A DNA stretch of 64,000 bases from Henricia sp. BOLD:AAB3569 (GCA_037783545.1 JBBELK010000666.1:1719001-1783000), one strand, 5' to 3'; shown: positions 1 to 10,962, counted from the stretch's first letter. Program-made: numbers and translations. The notes: generated from the sequence alone by a model not told the origin.

Positions 1-331
1 CATAAGCATCCCACAGCACTTTAAAAATCTTCTCTACTGACTCCTTACCCCGAAACTTTACTTCCTCTTTTGCTGGCCCATTTAGATGCTGGAAAATAAA
101 ATCGACCTTTTCAAGGTTCGAAAGTGGACGTGATTCTATGGCAGTTTTCATGTCGTAAATCCAATCCTCCAATTTCCCTGCTGACAAGCCCGAAAAAGTA
201 GAAAGCTTTCTCTGGCTCGGCATCAGTAAAAAAGTAGGTGTTTTGGACTTAGCCGATTCAAACTCCTTCCTTAAATTCTCTATTTCCTCAGCTAGACTAT
301 CAACTGATAATTCCTCACCACCAGTAGCCAT
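1..331 (-). CDS. gag: Gag N-terminus of a second, tandem Ty3/gypsy element (partial, runs off left edge)
   Basis: The first 331 bases match 8165-8495 base for base as far as I can read, so this encodes the same 110 N-terminal Gag residues, starting at the complement of 329-331 (MATGGEEL...). In minus orientation it lies downstream of the LTR at 1167-2798, so it belongs to another element copy that uses the same LTR as its 5' LTR. The rest lies outside the window. Gag forms the particle that packages the element RNA. The position of the frame break seen in the complete copy (8125-8130) is not covered, so this copy may or may not share it. Confidence 0.8.
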   Translation of the reverse strand, partial: MATGGEELSVDSLAEEIENLRKEFESAKSKTPTFLLMPSQRKLSTFSGLSAGKLEDWIYDMKTAIESRPLSNLEKVDFIFQHLNGPAKEEVKFRGKESVEKIFKVLWDAY

Positions 332-1166
332 TGTTACAATTTACAATTCACCTGCTGTTTATGATGGGGAAAGATGGTTAGTACAATCCTAGCGCAGCTC
401 CTTTTTAAAAAATGTTTTTTAAAGAGAGCGAATGCATGCACAAATACCTTATTAACTTTGATGTAGCAGCAGCAAAAAGCGATGCGAGCGTAAGCAGCAC
501 CAGCACAACGCAGTTCAACCTCTGGGCAATCTGGCACCAGTCGTAGCCGTCACATGGTGAAATCTTCCAACCTGCAGTCAAAACAAGACAAAACTACAAC
601 CGTGTTACCGTAATGTTTACACTCATATATAAATACAACAAAACCCAGATTAAACTACACCGTCTATATCAACTGTACGAACCGCTTAAAATCTCAGATA
701 AGGATATTCAAATCACACACAATTTCAATCTACAACGCACCACAAGCACAACTAGAATTGTTCCACAACCATAAAGTAGTTCAGAGCACAAAATATGTGC
801 GTGTACAAAATATGTGTACAAAACAGTCAATTTAGCAAAAGTGCTCAGTCACTCAAAAGCCACAGGTTCAGTTTAAATACAAAAACCTTATATAAATGTC
901 CACAGACCATACTTTTAGCATCGACGACCAAAACTCCAAGTCACCGTCGAAACACTGACGTAAAAAGCACCCTCGAGTAAACAGGACACTCCACGTGATG
1001 AATGTACAAGAAGATGTAGAAATACAAACGATGAGTCCCCTTCGCGTCACTCTTCACACGCTCCAACTGACGTATATCAAGTATTGACTGTCGTTATATT
1101 TAAATATGAACTATTTACCCCAGTTATGAATGACCAATGCTGCACATCCCATCCTCGTCGCCAAAA
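332..1166 (-). other. Leader and primer-binding site of the tandem second element
   Basis: Untranslated leader between LTR and gag of the left-hand copy, identical to 8496-9330. The primer-binding site is the minus-strand string TGGCGACGAGGATGGGA at 1163-1147, three bases inside the LTR end (...GGTTACA, then TTT, then TGGCGACG). Small open frames in it repeat exactly in the other copy and look like chance. Confidence 0.65.
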
Positions 1167-2798
1167 TGTAACCGAGGGGAGGATATGTAGGAAAAATAAG
1201 TTTGAATATTTTTCCAAATTTAAATGGACTCCAAGCCCTCGAAAGCAATGGACGTGTAGCAGTCAAACAGGGGTATATTACAAAATATGGGTTTTTTTAT
1301 TTCTGTCTCATTTACTTAAGTTATACCCAAGAGTATCGGTTTCAAAAGTTAATTGGTCTCAAAAGAGAGATTACCAAAAACAAAACGACAGTCAACACCG
1401 AACCTGTGGTATGAAAAAGAAAAAGTTCTAGTTAAGTACAAAATATACATTAAATACAAAATATACTGTTTGATACTATTACCGGTAAGTAATATACACG
1501 TGCATGTACAGTAAGTGATTTTATGATGTCAAGGATGGCAGAATTTTAAATATAAGGATTCTTGTCAGAATATTGCACTATAAGAATTGCTTAGAGATAT
1601 TGCATTTATAATAAGGAAACAATGTTTCAATGATATGTACATGCATAATTCAATTTCATTCCTACCAATATATGCGTTGAGGAACTCGCACTATTGCATG
1701 TGCGATGCACTATTGCATGTGCGATGCACTGGTCCAGTAGTTACATCAACTAGTTGTCCACCTTACATCTGTACGAAACACATTTAAACTAATTAAATTT
1801 AATTACACAGAAGACCCAATATACCAAAACCCCATAAGGTACGTGTACATTGTTGATGGATAAGTTTTAATAGGAGGCACCCTCAGCGAGGAACCACCAA
1901 AACATGTACGCATGCTCCCACACTAATATAGAATCACCATCAACATTGAACAATATACCAACACTTAAATTCAATGTTTAGAATTATTAAATACAGATTT
2001 GTAATCACCAAACCCTTGTACTTTTAAGTCAATCCGACTTTAGTACATGTAATCTGGATCTTGCAAAATAAAATGACTTACGAACTCACAAAAATAGATT
2101 GTGCAACTGCACTCGCAAAACTTACTATCCCAAATGGTGCACTGCAATAGCGCCCTCAAGAGTACACACAAAATATTTGTAATAAATATAACCCGTGTAC
2201 GAAATCATTGGCTGCAGCTCAAAATCACACCCAAGTCAATAAAAACTCGAAAATAGATGGTCGCTTTCCAAAGACTTGCCCGCAATCTCAAGATACACTC
2301 AACGAACACCACTACAATATAACTAAATATATATACATAAATGTGTACATGTACTCACCAATGACGGACGACAACCGGTGCCAAATGCCCACGGTGTTTG
2401 CTCGTGGCAATGTGTATGCTGAAGGCAATAGTCGCACAAGCGGAATCGTAATAAATTTAAATGTATCACGCCACAGTGTCTGCAAATTTGCTGCACAAGC
2501 CAAGCAATATGTAACAATATACGGTTGAAGAAGGTGACTAAATGAAGGTACAAAACATCACAGCAAATAACAGGAGCTCTTTACATCAGCATGGTCTAAT
2601 GTGGACTGACCCACACCTAGCCTACATTACAAGAAGAACCTGACAATAGCCCAATGGAATTTCAGAAATGCAATTGTAAGTCTAGTAGGAGAGGCATGAC
2701 AAAGCACTACCCTGAAAAGGAATGCAGTTATAAGGAAATGTAAATTTTATGTAGATGAACCTAGGGACCTGGCAGGTCATATAGTCTGCCTGGTCACA
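1167..2798 (-). repeat. LTR shared by two tandem Ty3/gypsy elements (3' LTR of the complete element)
   Basis: This 1632-bp repeat is also found at 9331-10962. In minus orientation it starts TGTGACCAGG and ends GGTTACA, the TG...CA ends expected of LTRs. Similarity to the other copy stops at 2798 and 10962, which sets the 5' edge. The primer-binding site just inside the internal region sets the 3' edge. I saw no difference between the two copies, so either the insertion is very young or the assembly duplicated one sequence. A 19-bp direct duplication (CACTATTGCATGTGCGATG) lies at about 1691-1727. Confidence 0.8.
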
Positions 2799-3259
2799 CT
2801 CGGGCCCAGAAAATTTGTTTTGAAAATTTTTGTTTTAAAACCTGCAATGTATGAACCACCTATTTATTGAAGGTCACATCATTAAAAACTGCTTATGAAC
2901 TTCAGTGATTTTTTTTTTTTAAAAGAACTTGCCTCCAATATGTCATTGGAAAGAGACACTCTCTCAACAAGTCTAAATTTACACTGATGTTACAATATTG
3001 CAATATCTAAAATCTCTAAGTCCAGAAATGTTTATATGACCTACCCTAGTTTATCACTAGAGGACAGAGATTATCTCAAATAGATCTACATTTATTATGA
3101 CTTATGAGGTTTTATAATTTTTTTAAAAGTGTGTTCCCTATATTTATATAGAGTAACCTATAAGGTCAATACAAGGTAATATTCAACATTTCAAGAAAAA
3201 CCAAAATTAGTCAAAACTGGTCCAAAAGTGTAACTGCTGGATTTAAGAATTGAATCCAC
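2799..3259 (-). other. 3' untranslated region of the LTR retrotransposon
   Basis: Bases between the pol stop and the 3' LTR, AT-rich with no open frame of note. The bases abutting the LTR read GGGCCCGAG in minus orientation. They occupy the place of the polypurine tract but are not a pure purine run, so plus-strand priming here is uncertain. Confidence 0.5.
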
Positions 3260-6200
3260 CTATTCAAAATACTGTAGAGCACTTGATGCATGTTGAAGCA
3301 CTCGACACATTAGCCTGAGAACCTGTTGATAAAAATAGCTTGTCACTCCCAGAAAGATAACGATTAATAACCAAAATACATGTTTCCAGTGCAGAGTTGG
3401 CCCAAACTGGCTCAGAAGTCCCAACAAGACTAAAAGACAGTTAAAACCAAGCAGGAATTGCACAAGAGGTACAACTTCAGTAGTGGCCATTTGTCGTCTT
3501 ACCAGCACTGAACGTGGCTGTCTAAAAGGATTACGATGATACCCTTTTCTAGTGCGCTTAGAACGTCTCAATCGTTTCTTAGGAAATGTAGGTCTACTAC
3601 TGGAAGCTGCATCCGAAACCACTTGTGGAAGCACAACACCTATATCAGGATCAGAGTCCGATTCCGAATCTGATTCAGTTCTAGGTGTAGACTCCGTTGG
3701 AAGATCATGAAGCGCTTCCTCACCGCGACATAATTGTGAAGGTACAAGTTTAAGATTTACAGAATTTACAACCTTCCGAGGACCAGAACCATCTGCCAAC
3801 TGAATGATGTACACAAAAGATGAAGGATCAGGGTGTTCCATGATTTTATAAAATTTGGACGAATAATGGTCTTGAATCTTGGAACGACCTCTGACATGCT
3901 TCTTTAGCAACACAAGATCACCACATTTGAACTTATTAGGGTTTACTTTACGGTCAAAGTGTGCTTTACTTCTGGCCAACTCCTTATCAAGCTTTGCTTT
4001 CGCAAGTTTGTAGCTCTCCTCCATTCTATGTTGATGAAGAGATATCCAGTTGTTTTCATATGTTCTCTCCTCACCTAACAACAAATCTACTGGTAGAACT
4101 GGTTCTCTACCAAACATAAGATAGAACGGAGAAAAACCTGTAGACGAATGTTCTGTGCAATTGTAAGCAAAGATAAGTTCAGGTAGATGTTTTGGCCAAG
4201 AAGCCTTTTGTTTTGCAGATAAGGTTCGGAGTAAATCATGCATTGTCCGATTAAATCTCTCACAATGAGGATTTCCTTGCGGATGATACGGAGTGGTATG
4301 AGATTTAGAAATATTGTACATGGAACAAAGTTCTTTAATAAGAGCCGATTCAAATTGACGACCTTGGTCGGAATGTAAACGCTGAGGCACACCATACTTT
4401 GAAAACCATTCTCGAACCAAAACCTTGGCAGTGGTCTTTGCAGTTTGGTCTCTAGTTGGAATAGCAACAGTAAACTTGGAAAAAGCATCTGTTATGACCA
4501 ATACATTTTCTATATGTTCCGTTGATGGCTCGAGAAGAGTGAAATCCATGGAAACGACTTCCAAAGGTCGTGAAGCATGAAGATGACCCAATGGGTTTCT
4601 TACAGATGGTCTAGGTGCCTTAGAAATAACACAGCGCTCACAGTTTTGAATCCACTGCTTCACATCACGATACATGTTTGGCCAGTAACACCGATGACGA
4701 ATCAAGGACATAGTACGCTCTTCTCCCTGGTGTCCAAAATCGTCGTGTAGACTACTCAACACTTTATACTTCAGAGCTTCTGGCAAAACAAGTTGATGTA
4801 AAGGCCCTAATTTTGGATCTTGAACATCCCGATACAGAACACCGTCGACAACTGAAAGACGTTTGGACTGTCTAATCAACCCTTTCACAACACTAGTTTC
4901 TAAGCTAAAATTTGAAGAGTTATCGTGACTTATCCAGTGGCTTAAAAATCGACCGATGTCGGGGTCAGCCTTTTGCAATTCACCCAACTCGTCCTTAGTA
5001 TAAGATGGAAAAGTAGTTCTGCTGGTACAAAACTCTGCAGCCACACGAGCTGGTCCCAAATCAACAGAAGCTTGACAAGCTTTAACCTGCACCTCTACTG
5101 GTACACTAGTACATGAGGATAAAGGAAGATAACAACTCCTCACAGACTGTGAGGTTACAAGGTCTCTGTCAGGTACAGTCGAGAATTGTCGAGAAAGTCC
5201 ATCGGCGTTACGGTTTACTTTACCAGGCCTGTAAATAATGTCAAAATTGAATGGAGCTAGATTGGCTACCCAACGCTGCTCAGTAGTACCTAACTTAGCA
5301 GTAGCTAAATGACTAAGTGGGTTGTTGTCAGTCCGCACGACGAAATAAGAACCATACAAGTAATCTTTGAACTTTTCAGTAACCGCCCATTTAAGTCCCA
5401 AAAGTTCCAGTTTCATCGAACTGTAGTTCTGCATTGTCTGCTCCTTCGTTCGAAGTGCTCTACTTGCATAGGCAATTACCCGTTCCTGTCCGTTCTGAAC
5501 TTGGGATAAAACTGCACCGAGGCCAGACAAACTCGCATCAATGTCTACAACAAATGGCAGGTTGAAGTCAGCATAAGCCAAGATCGGTGTAGAGATGAAC
5601 TTGGATTTCAACTCATCCATAGCTTGTTGACAACGCTCAGTCCATTGGCTACGAAAAAACTTCGAAGATTGTTTTTGGCACTTGCCAACCAACTCATGTA
5701 AAGGACGTGCTATTCTGGCAAAATTAGGAATATAACGCCGATAATAACTGGCGAAGCCCAAAAATGAACGCAACTGTTTCACAGTACGTGGAGTAGGCCA
5801 GTCCCTAACAGCTTTGATTTTATCAGGATTGGTCGATATTCCTTCGGGTGACAGGACATGTCCCAGGTACTCTATCTTCTTGCAGAAGAGATGACACTTT
5901 GAAGGCTTCAGTTTAAGATTGTGTTGCCTTAAGCGACTAAACACCAGATCCAGATGTGACAAATGCTCATCGAAAGTCTTCGAGTAGACGCAGATATCAT
6001 CCAAATACACAAAAAGCATTTGATACATCAAGTCACCCAAGGTGTGTTGCATCAATCTCTGAAAGGTAGCAGGAGCGCTACAAAGTCCAAATGGCATACG
6101 AGTGTATTCGTAGAGTCCCATGGGTGTTATAAAAGCAGTTTTTTCTCGATCAGACTCTTCAACTCGAATTTGATGATATCCGCTGGCTAAGTCAAGTGAT

Positions 6201-7555
6201 GAAAAATACTGTGCACCAACTGGAGCATCAATGAGTTCAGAAATACGAGGGAGAGGAAATGCATCTCGCTTGGTTACAGCATTCAACCGCCTGTAGTCCA
6301 CACACATACGTAAAGAACCATCTTTCTTACGAGCAAGAACAATAGGGGCTGCATATGGACTACAACTCTCTGTGATGATATTATGGTCGAGCAATTGCTG
6401 TATATGACTCTTAACTTCATTATATTGGTTAGGAGGTATACGTCTAAATGTTTGAGCGACTGGTTCATTGTGAGTAGTACGTATATGATGTTTGATTGTG
6501 TCTGTGTCTCCGAAATCAAAATCGTGTTTGGCAAAAATGTCCTGATGTTTGTATAGTAATTGATTAATCTGTTCTAATTGTTCATCGTTTCCCGCGAAGT
6601 CACTCTTGTCAATATGTACAGAGGGCACCTCGAAAGAAGAAGCCACAGATGCATCACGCAAAACATCAATCTCACTAACATGTATCTCGTCAATAGAAAC
6701 AGAAAATTCTATATTCCTAGAATTACTAACAACATCAGACACACCACGCAAAACTCCAATGCGAGTGTTAGGATGGATGGTCACACCCGACGTTGATACA
6801 TTGTCAATCCTCACTGGAAACGTCTTGCCAATCTCAACCAAAGTTGATGGGACTAAAATTCCAAGTGGTAGGTGATCACTATTTCTTAAGGGTTCCACTA
6901 CCCCAACCATGTACGGAACTTCCTTAGATGCGTAAGCATTTACAACAACTGAACACTCTGGTGGTAGGAAGACAGAAATTGAAGCTAGTTTTACCATAGC
7001 GACCGATGTACACTCACTAGCAGATGCAGTTGCTTGCAAATTTAAAAGAGTCTTCAAAAGTCGTACAACAGAAGATGTAGAATCTGTCGCCTCATCAACC
7101 AGGTCAGCTAAGGGTCCCAAAACATTCATGCCTAGAAGACCAGGTACACGTCGCTTGTCTTCAAGATTATGTGGATCACAAGAGTCTTTTACCACTAAAA
7201 AACCCACTTTTGACAGAGTGAAATTGTCAAAAGACAAATCTAACTCTAAATAACCCACATAAGGTATCTCTAACCCATTAGATGTAGTGATGCGTAGACA
7301 AAGAGTATCCGATTGCAGCTCAGCACCTACTGGTTCAAAATAATGACGGAAACATTCCTCAGTAATTGTTGACACCATAGATCCTGTGTCTACTAAGCAG
7401 TCAATCTCAACATTGCCTAAACGCACTTTCAAAGTAGGACAACCTGCAACAAAATTGTTTACAAACTGAGTCTCTTGACTTGCAGTAGGCGATTTCAAAG
7501 GATGGTCCCGAACCTCCCTCTCGTCTGGAGGACCACAGTCAACGAGAGGTTCTAG
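3260..7555 (-). CDS. pol: Ty3/gypsy Pol polyprotein (protease, RT, RNase H, integrase) with a two-helix hydrophobic tail
   Basis: Open without interruption for over 1400 codons. Numbering from the first TTG-type start at 7498: aspartic protease LVDTGS near residue 35; reverse transcriptase catalytic YLDD near 496; RNase H with VVDIDAS near 650; integrase zinc finger HHCC at about 918-955 and DDE residues in MDF (about 986), HSDQG (about 1043) and a downstream E (about 1079). The frame is already open from 7555 and has no good ATG, so translation should enter by -1 frameshifting from gag at 7555-7561. After the integrase come an acidic Ser/Asp/Glu stretch, a basic Lys/Arg stretch (about 1293-1330) and two hydrophobic segments at about 1339-1362 and 1374-1391. 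Ordinary Ty3/gypsy integrases end in a GPY/F or chromodomain, so the membrane-like tail is unusual. It could be the remnant of an envelope-like reading frame or simply a fused tail. Confidence 0.93.
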   Translation of the reverse strand, partial: LEPLVDCGPPDEREVRDHPLKSPTASQETQFVNNFVAGCPTLKVRLGNVEIDCLVDTGSMVSTITEECFRHYFEPVGAELQSDTLCLRITTSNGLEIPYVGYLELDLSFDNFTLSKVGFLVVKDSCDPHNLEDKRRVPGLLGMNVLGPLADLVDEATDSTSSVVRLLKTLLNLQATASASECTSVAMVKLASISVFLPPECSVVVNAYASKEVPYMVGVVEPLRNSDHLPLGILVPSTLVEIGKTFPVRIDNVSTSGVTIHPNTRIGVLRGVSDVVSNSRNIEFSVSIDEIHVSEIDVLRDASVASSFEVPSVHIDKSDFAGNDEQLEQINQLLYKHQDIFAKHDFDFGDTDTIKHHIRTTHNEPVAQTFRRIPPNQYNEVKSHIQQLLDHNIITESCSPYAAPIVLARKKDGSLRMCVDYRRLNAVTKRDAFPLPRISELIDAPVGAQYFSSLDLASGYHQIRVEESDREKTAFITPMGLYEYTRMPFGLCSAPATFQRLMQHTLGDLMYQMLFVYLDDICVYSKTFDEHLSHLDLVFSRLRQHNLKLKPSKCHLFCKKIEYLGHVLSPEGISTNPDKIKAVRDWPTPRTVKQLRSFLGFASYYRRYIPNFARIARPLHELVGKCQKQSSKFFRSQWTERCQQAMDELKSKFISTPILAYADFNLPFVVDIDASLSGLGAVLSQVQNGQERVIAYASRALRTKEQTMQNYSSMKLELLGLKWAVTEKFKDYLYGSYFVVRTDNNPLSHLATAKLGTTEQRWVANLAPFNFDIIYRPGKVNRNADGLSRQFSTVPDRDLVTSQSVRSCYLPLSSCTSVPVEVQVKACQASVDLGPARVAAEFCTSRTTFPSYTKDELGELQKADPDIGRFLSHWISHDNSSNFSLETSVVKGLIRQSKRLSVVDGVLYRDVQDPKLGPLHQLVLPEALKYKVLSSLHDDFGHQGEERTMSLIRHRCYWPNMYRDVKQWIQNCERCVISKAPRPSVRNPLGHLHASRPLEVVSMDFTLLEPSTEHIENVLVITDAFSKFTVAIPTRDQTAKTTAKVLVREWFSKYGVPQRLHSDQGRQFESALIKELCSMYNISKSHTTPYHPQGNPHCERFNRTMHDLLRTLSAKQKASWPKHLPELIFAYNCTEHSSTGFSPFYLMFGREPVLPVDLLLGEERTYENNWISLHQHRMEESYKLAKAKLDKELARSKAHFDRKVNPNKFKCGDLVLLKKHVRGRSKIQDHYSSKFYKIMEHPDPSSFVYIIQLADGSGPRKVVNSVNLKLVPSQLCRGEEALHDLPTESTPRTESDSESDSDPDIGVVLPQVVSDAASSSRPTFPKKRLRRSKRTRKGYHRNPFRQPRSVLVRRQMATTEVVPLVQFLLGFNCLLVLLGLLSQFGPTLHWKHVFWLLIVIFLGVTSYFYQQVLRLMCRVLQHASSALQYFE

Positions 7556-7561
7556 TTTCCC
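7503..7561 (-). promoter_or_regulatory. Programmed -1 ribosomal frameshift signal: slippery site plus predicted H-type pseudoknot
   Basis: In minus orientation the gag frame reads GAG GGA AAC TAG. The heptamer G GGA AAC (7561-7555) is a canonical X XXY YYZ site placed immediately before the gag stop (7554-7552), and pol is in the -1 frame. After a 5-nt spacer (TAGAA) comes stem 1, CCTCTCGT (7549-7542) with ACGAGAGG (7524-7517), 8 perfect pairs around a 17-nt loop. Within that loop TGGTCC (7535-7530) is complementary to GGACCA (7508-7503), giving a second 6-bp stem and hence an H-type pseudoknot. The known role of such signals is to set the Gag to Gag-Pol ratio. Function here is inferred from structure only. 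Confidence 0.82.
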
Positions 7562-8495
7562 TCCTTAGACGAAGGCTTATTACCAGCTCGCTTTAACTCA
7601 GTTATGGTGTCTTCAGCCTGTTTCAGCTTCCATTGAAAGCAGTTACTCTGAATATGTCCCACTTTCTTGCAAAAGGTGCAAGAACGAGGAGTAGGATTCC
7701 TAAAGCTAGGTTTCAAAAAGGACGACTTTATTTTATCCACCGATGAGACAAGTTCTTGAACATTTTTCCTTAGATCGTCAATCTGTTGTTGTTGTTTCTG
7801 CATAAGATCAAGCAAAGCTGAAGTTTCCGTAGTTGCACGAGAAGTCTGCAAACTAACATTAGGCTTCGACTCTCGCCTAGATTCTTCGGCCCATTCTAAA
7901 GCCTCAGCCCGCAAATTGAAGAAGTCTACTTCAAGATTGTCACGAAGACAACATTTTAGATGTTTACGTAATATAGAATCGGAGACACCGTCGGCAAACT
8001 GGTCGTTCAAAAGTTGTCCTTTGTTTGACAAGAGATGAGAAGATTTCCTTGCTGCACGATCAAACAATTCAAGGAGACTATGTGAATAATCCCTTAAAGA
8101 TTCCCCCTCTTTCTGCTTACGTTCAAAAAAGTCCTTTGTAACTGAACAGAGGTCTCCTGATTACCATAAGCATCCCACAGCACTTTAAAAATCTTCTCTA
8201 CTGACTCCTTACCCCGAAACTTTACTTCCTCTTTTGCTGGCCCATTTAGATGCTGGAAAATAAAATCGACCTTTTCAAGGTTCGAAAGTGGACGTGATTC
8301 TATGGCAGTTTTCATGTCGTAAATCCAATCCTCCAATTTCCCTGCTGACAAGCCCGAAAAAGTAGAAAGCTTTCTCTGGCTCGGCATCAGTAAAAAAGTA
8401 GGTGTTTTGGACTTAGCCGATTCAAACTCCTTCCTTAAATTCTCTATTTCCTCAGCTAGACTATCAACTGATAATTCCTCACCACCAGTAGCCAT
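7552..8495 (-). CDS. gag: Ty3/gypsy Gag with one internal frame break
   Basis: Starts MATGGEEL at 8495. The first frame runs to a stop at 8094 (133 residues). The second runs to 7552 and ends in a CCHC zinc knuckle (CTFCKKVGHIQSNC, pattern C-X2-C-X4-H-X4-C), the nucleic-acid-binding part of Gag. The middle holds a Gln-rich coiled-coil-like segment. The two frames overlap around a run of six T in minus orientation (8130-8125), so one missing base there explains the break. The -1 frame is open across the junction. A real 1-base deletion or a homopolymer error in the sequence is likelier than programmed shifting, because the site is in the middle of the capsid region. The gag stop lies within the pol frameshift signal. 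Confidence 0.85.
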
Positions 8496-9330
8496 TGTTA
8501 CAATTTACAATTCACCTGCTGTTTATGATGGGGAAAGATGGTTAGTACAATCCTAGCGCAGCTCCTTTTTAAAAAATGTTTTTTAAAGAGAGCGAATGCA
8601 TGCACAAATACCTTATTAACTTTGATGTAGCAGCAGCAAAAAGCGATGCGAGCGTAAGCAGCACCAGCACAACGCAGTTCAACCTCTGGGCAATCTGGCA
8701 CCAGTCGTAGCCGTCACATGGTGAAATCTTCCAACCTGCAGTCAAAACAAGACAAAACTACAACCGTGTTACCGTAATGTTTACACTCATATATAAATAC
8801 AACAAAACCCAGATTAAACTACACCGTCTATATCAACTGTACGAACCGCTTAAAATCTCAGATAAGGATATTCAAATCACACACAATTTCAATCTACAAC
8901 GCACCACAAGCACAACTAGAATTGTTCCACAACCATAAAGTAGTTCAGAGCACAAAATATGTGCGTGTACAAAATATGTGTACAAAACAGTCAATTTAGC
9001 AAAAGTGCTCAGTCACTCAAAAGCCACAGGTTCAGTTTAAATACAAAAACCTTATATAAATGTCCACAGACCATACTTTTAGCATCGACGACCAAAACTC
9101 CAAGTCACCGTCGAAACACTGACGTAAAAAGCACCCTCGAGTAAACAGGACACTCCACGTGATGAATGTACAAGAAGATGTAGAAATACAAACGATGAGT
9201 CCCCTTCGCGTCACTCTTCACACGCTCCAACTGACGTATATCAAGTATTGACTGTCGTTATATTTAAATATGAACTATTTACCCCAGTTATGAATGACCA
9301 ATGCTGCACATCCCATCCTCGTCGCCAAAA
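8496..9330 (-). other. Leader and primer-binding site of the complete LTR retrotransposon
   Basis: The leader is 835 bp between LTR and gag. The primer-binding site TGGCGACGAGGATGGGA lies at 9327-9311, three bases inside the LTR end. Which tRNA primes it I cannot say without comparing tRNA 3' ends. The short open frames here (for example 8498-8701) occur identically in the other copy and have no recognisable product. Confidence 0.65.
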
Positions 9331-10962
9331 TGTAACCGAGGGGAGGATATGTAGGAAAAATAAGTTTGAATATTTTTCCAAATTTAAATGGACTCCAAGC
9401 CCTCGAAAGCAATGGACGTGTAGCAGTCAAACAGGGGTATATTACAAAATATGGGTTTTTTTATTTCTGTCTCATTTACTTAAGTTATACCCAAGAGTAT
9501 CGGTTTCAAAAGTTAATTGGTCTCAAAAGAGAGATTACCAAAAACAAAACGACAGTCAACACCGAACCTGTGGTATGAAAAAGAAAAAGTTCTAGTTAAG
9601 TACAAAATATACATTAAATACAAAATATACTGTTTGATACTATTACCGGTAAGTAATATACACGTGCATGTACAGTAAGTGATTTTATGATGTCAAGGAT
9701 GGCAGAATTTTAAATATAAGGATTCTTGTCAGAATATTGCACTATAAGAATTGCTTAGAGATATTGCATTTATAATAAGGAAACAATGTTTCAATGATAT
9801 GTACATGCATAATTCAATTTCATTCCTACCAATATATGCGTTGAGGAACTCGCACTATTGCATGTGCGATGCACTATTGCATGTGCGATGCACTGGTCCA
9901 GTAGTTACATCAACTAGTTGTCCACCTTACATCTGTACGAAACACATTTAAACTAATTAAATTTAATTACACAGAAGACCCAATATACCAAAACCCCATA
10001 AGGTACGTGTACATTGTTGATGGATAAGTTTTAATAGGAGGCACCCTCAGCGAGGAACCACCAAAACATGTACGCATGCTCCCACACTAATATAGAATCA
10101 CCATCAACATTGAACAATATACCAACACTTAAATTCAATGTTTAGAATTATTAAATACAGATTTGTAATCACCAAACCCTTGTACTTTTAAGTCAATCCG
10201 ACTTTAGTACATGTAATCTGGATCTTGCAAAATAAAATGACTTACGAACTCACAAAAATAGATTGTGCAACTGCACTCGCAAAACTTACTATCCCAAATG
10301 GTGCACTGCAATAGCGCCCTCAAGAGTACACACAAAATATTTGTAATAAATATAACCCGTGTACGAAATCATTGGCTGCAGCTCAAAATCACACCCAAGT
10401 CAATAAAAACTCGAAAATAGATGGTCGCTTTCCAAAGACTTGCCCGCAATCTCAAGATACACTCAACGAACACCACTACAATATAACTAAATATATATAC
10501 ATAAATGTGTACATGTACTCACCAATGACGGACGACAACCGGTGCCAAATGCCCACGGTGTTTGCTCGTGGCAATGTGTATGCTGAAGGCAATAGTCGCA
10601 CAAGCGGAATCGTAATAAATTTAAATGTATCACGCCACAGTGTCTGCAAATTTGCTGCACAAGCCAAGCAATATGTAACAATATACGGTTGAAGAAGGTG
10701 ACTAAATGAAGGTACAAAACATCACAGCAAATAACAGGAGCTCTTTACATCAGCATGGTCTAATGTGGACTGACCCACACCTAGCCTACATTACAAGAAG
10801 AACCTGACAATAGCCCAATGGAATTTCAGAAATGCAATTGTAAGTCTAGTAGGAGAGGCATGACAAAGCACTACCCTGAAAAGGAATGCAGTTATAAGGA
10901 AATGTAAATTTTATGTAGATGAACCTAGGGACCTGGCAGGTCATATAGTCTGCCTGGTCACA
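9331..10962 (-). repeat. 5' LTR of the Ty3/gypsy element
   Basis: Second copy of the 1632-bp LTR (see 1167-2798). Minus-strand start TGTGACCAGG at 10962 and end GGTTACA at 9331. It should hold the promoter of the element, but I could not pick a convincing TATA box from several AT-rich candidates. Confidence 0.85.

Larger units (their letters stand above)
1167..10962 (-). mobile_element. Ty3/gypsy LTR retrotransposon, complete copy, 9.8 kb
   Basis: In minus orientation the order is 5' LTR (10962-9331), primer-binding site (9327-9311), long leader, gag (8495-7552), pol (7555-3260), a 460-bp 3' untranslated region and 3' LTR (2798-1167). Pol order is protease, reverse transcriptase, RNase H, integrase, the order that defines Ty3/gypsy (Metaviridae) rather than Ty1/copia. 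The 3' LTR continues directly into another leader and gag, so the target-site duplication on that side is outside the window. Gag has one frame break, while pol is open throughout. Confidence 0.9.

Noticed and set aside
332..2560. Small open frames in the leader and LTR
   Set aside because: They recur exactly 8164 bp away only because the LTR region is duplicated; none has a recognisable domain.
8125..8130. T TTT TTG as a second programmed frameshift site in gag
   Set aside because: It matches the slippery pattern, but it is mid-capsid, has no obvious downstream structure, and a single homopolymer indel explains it.
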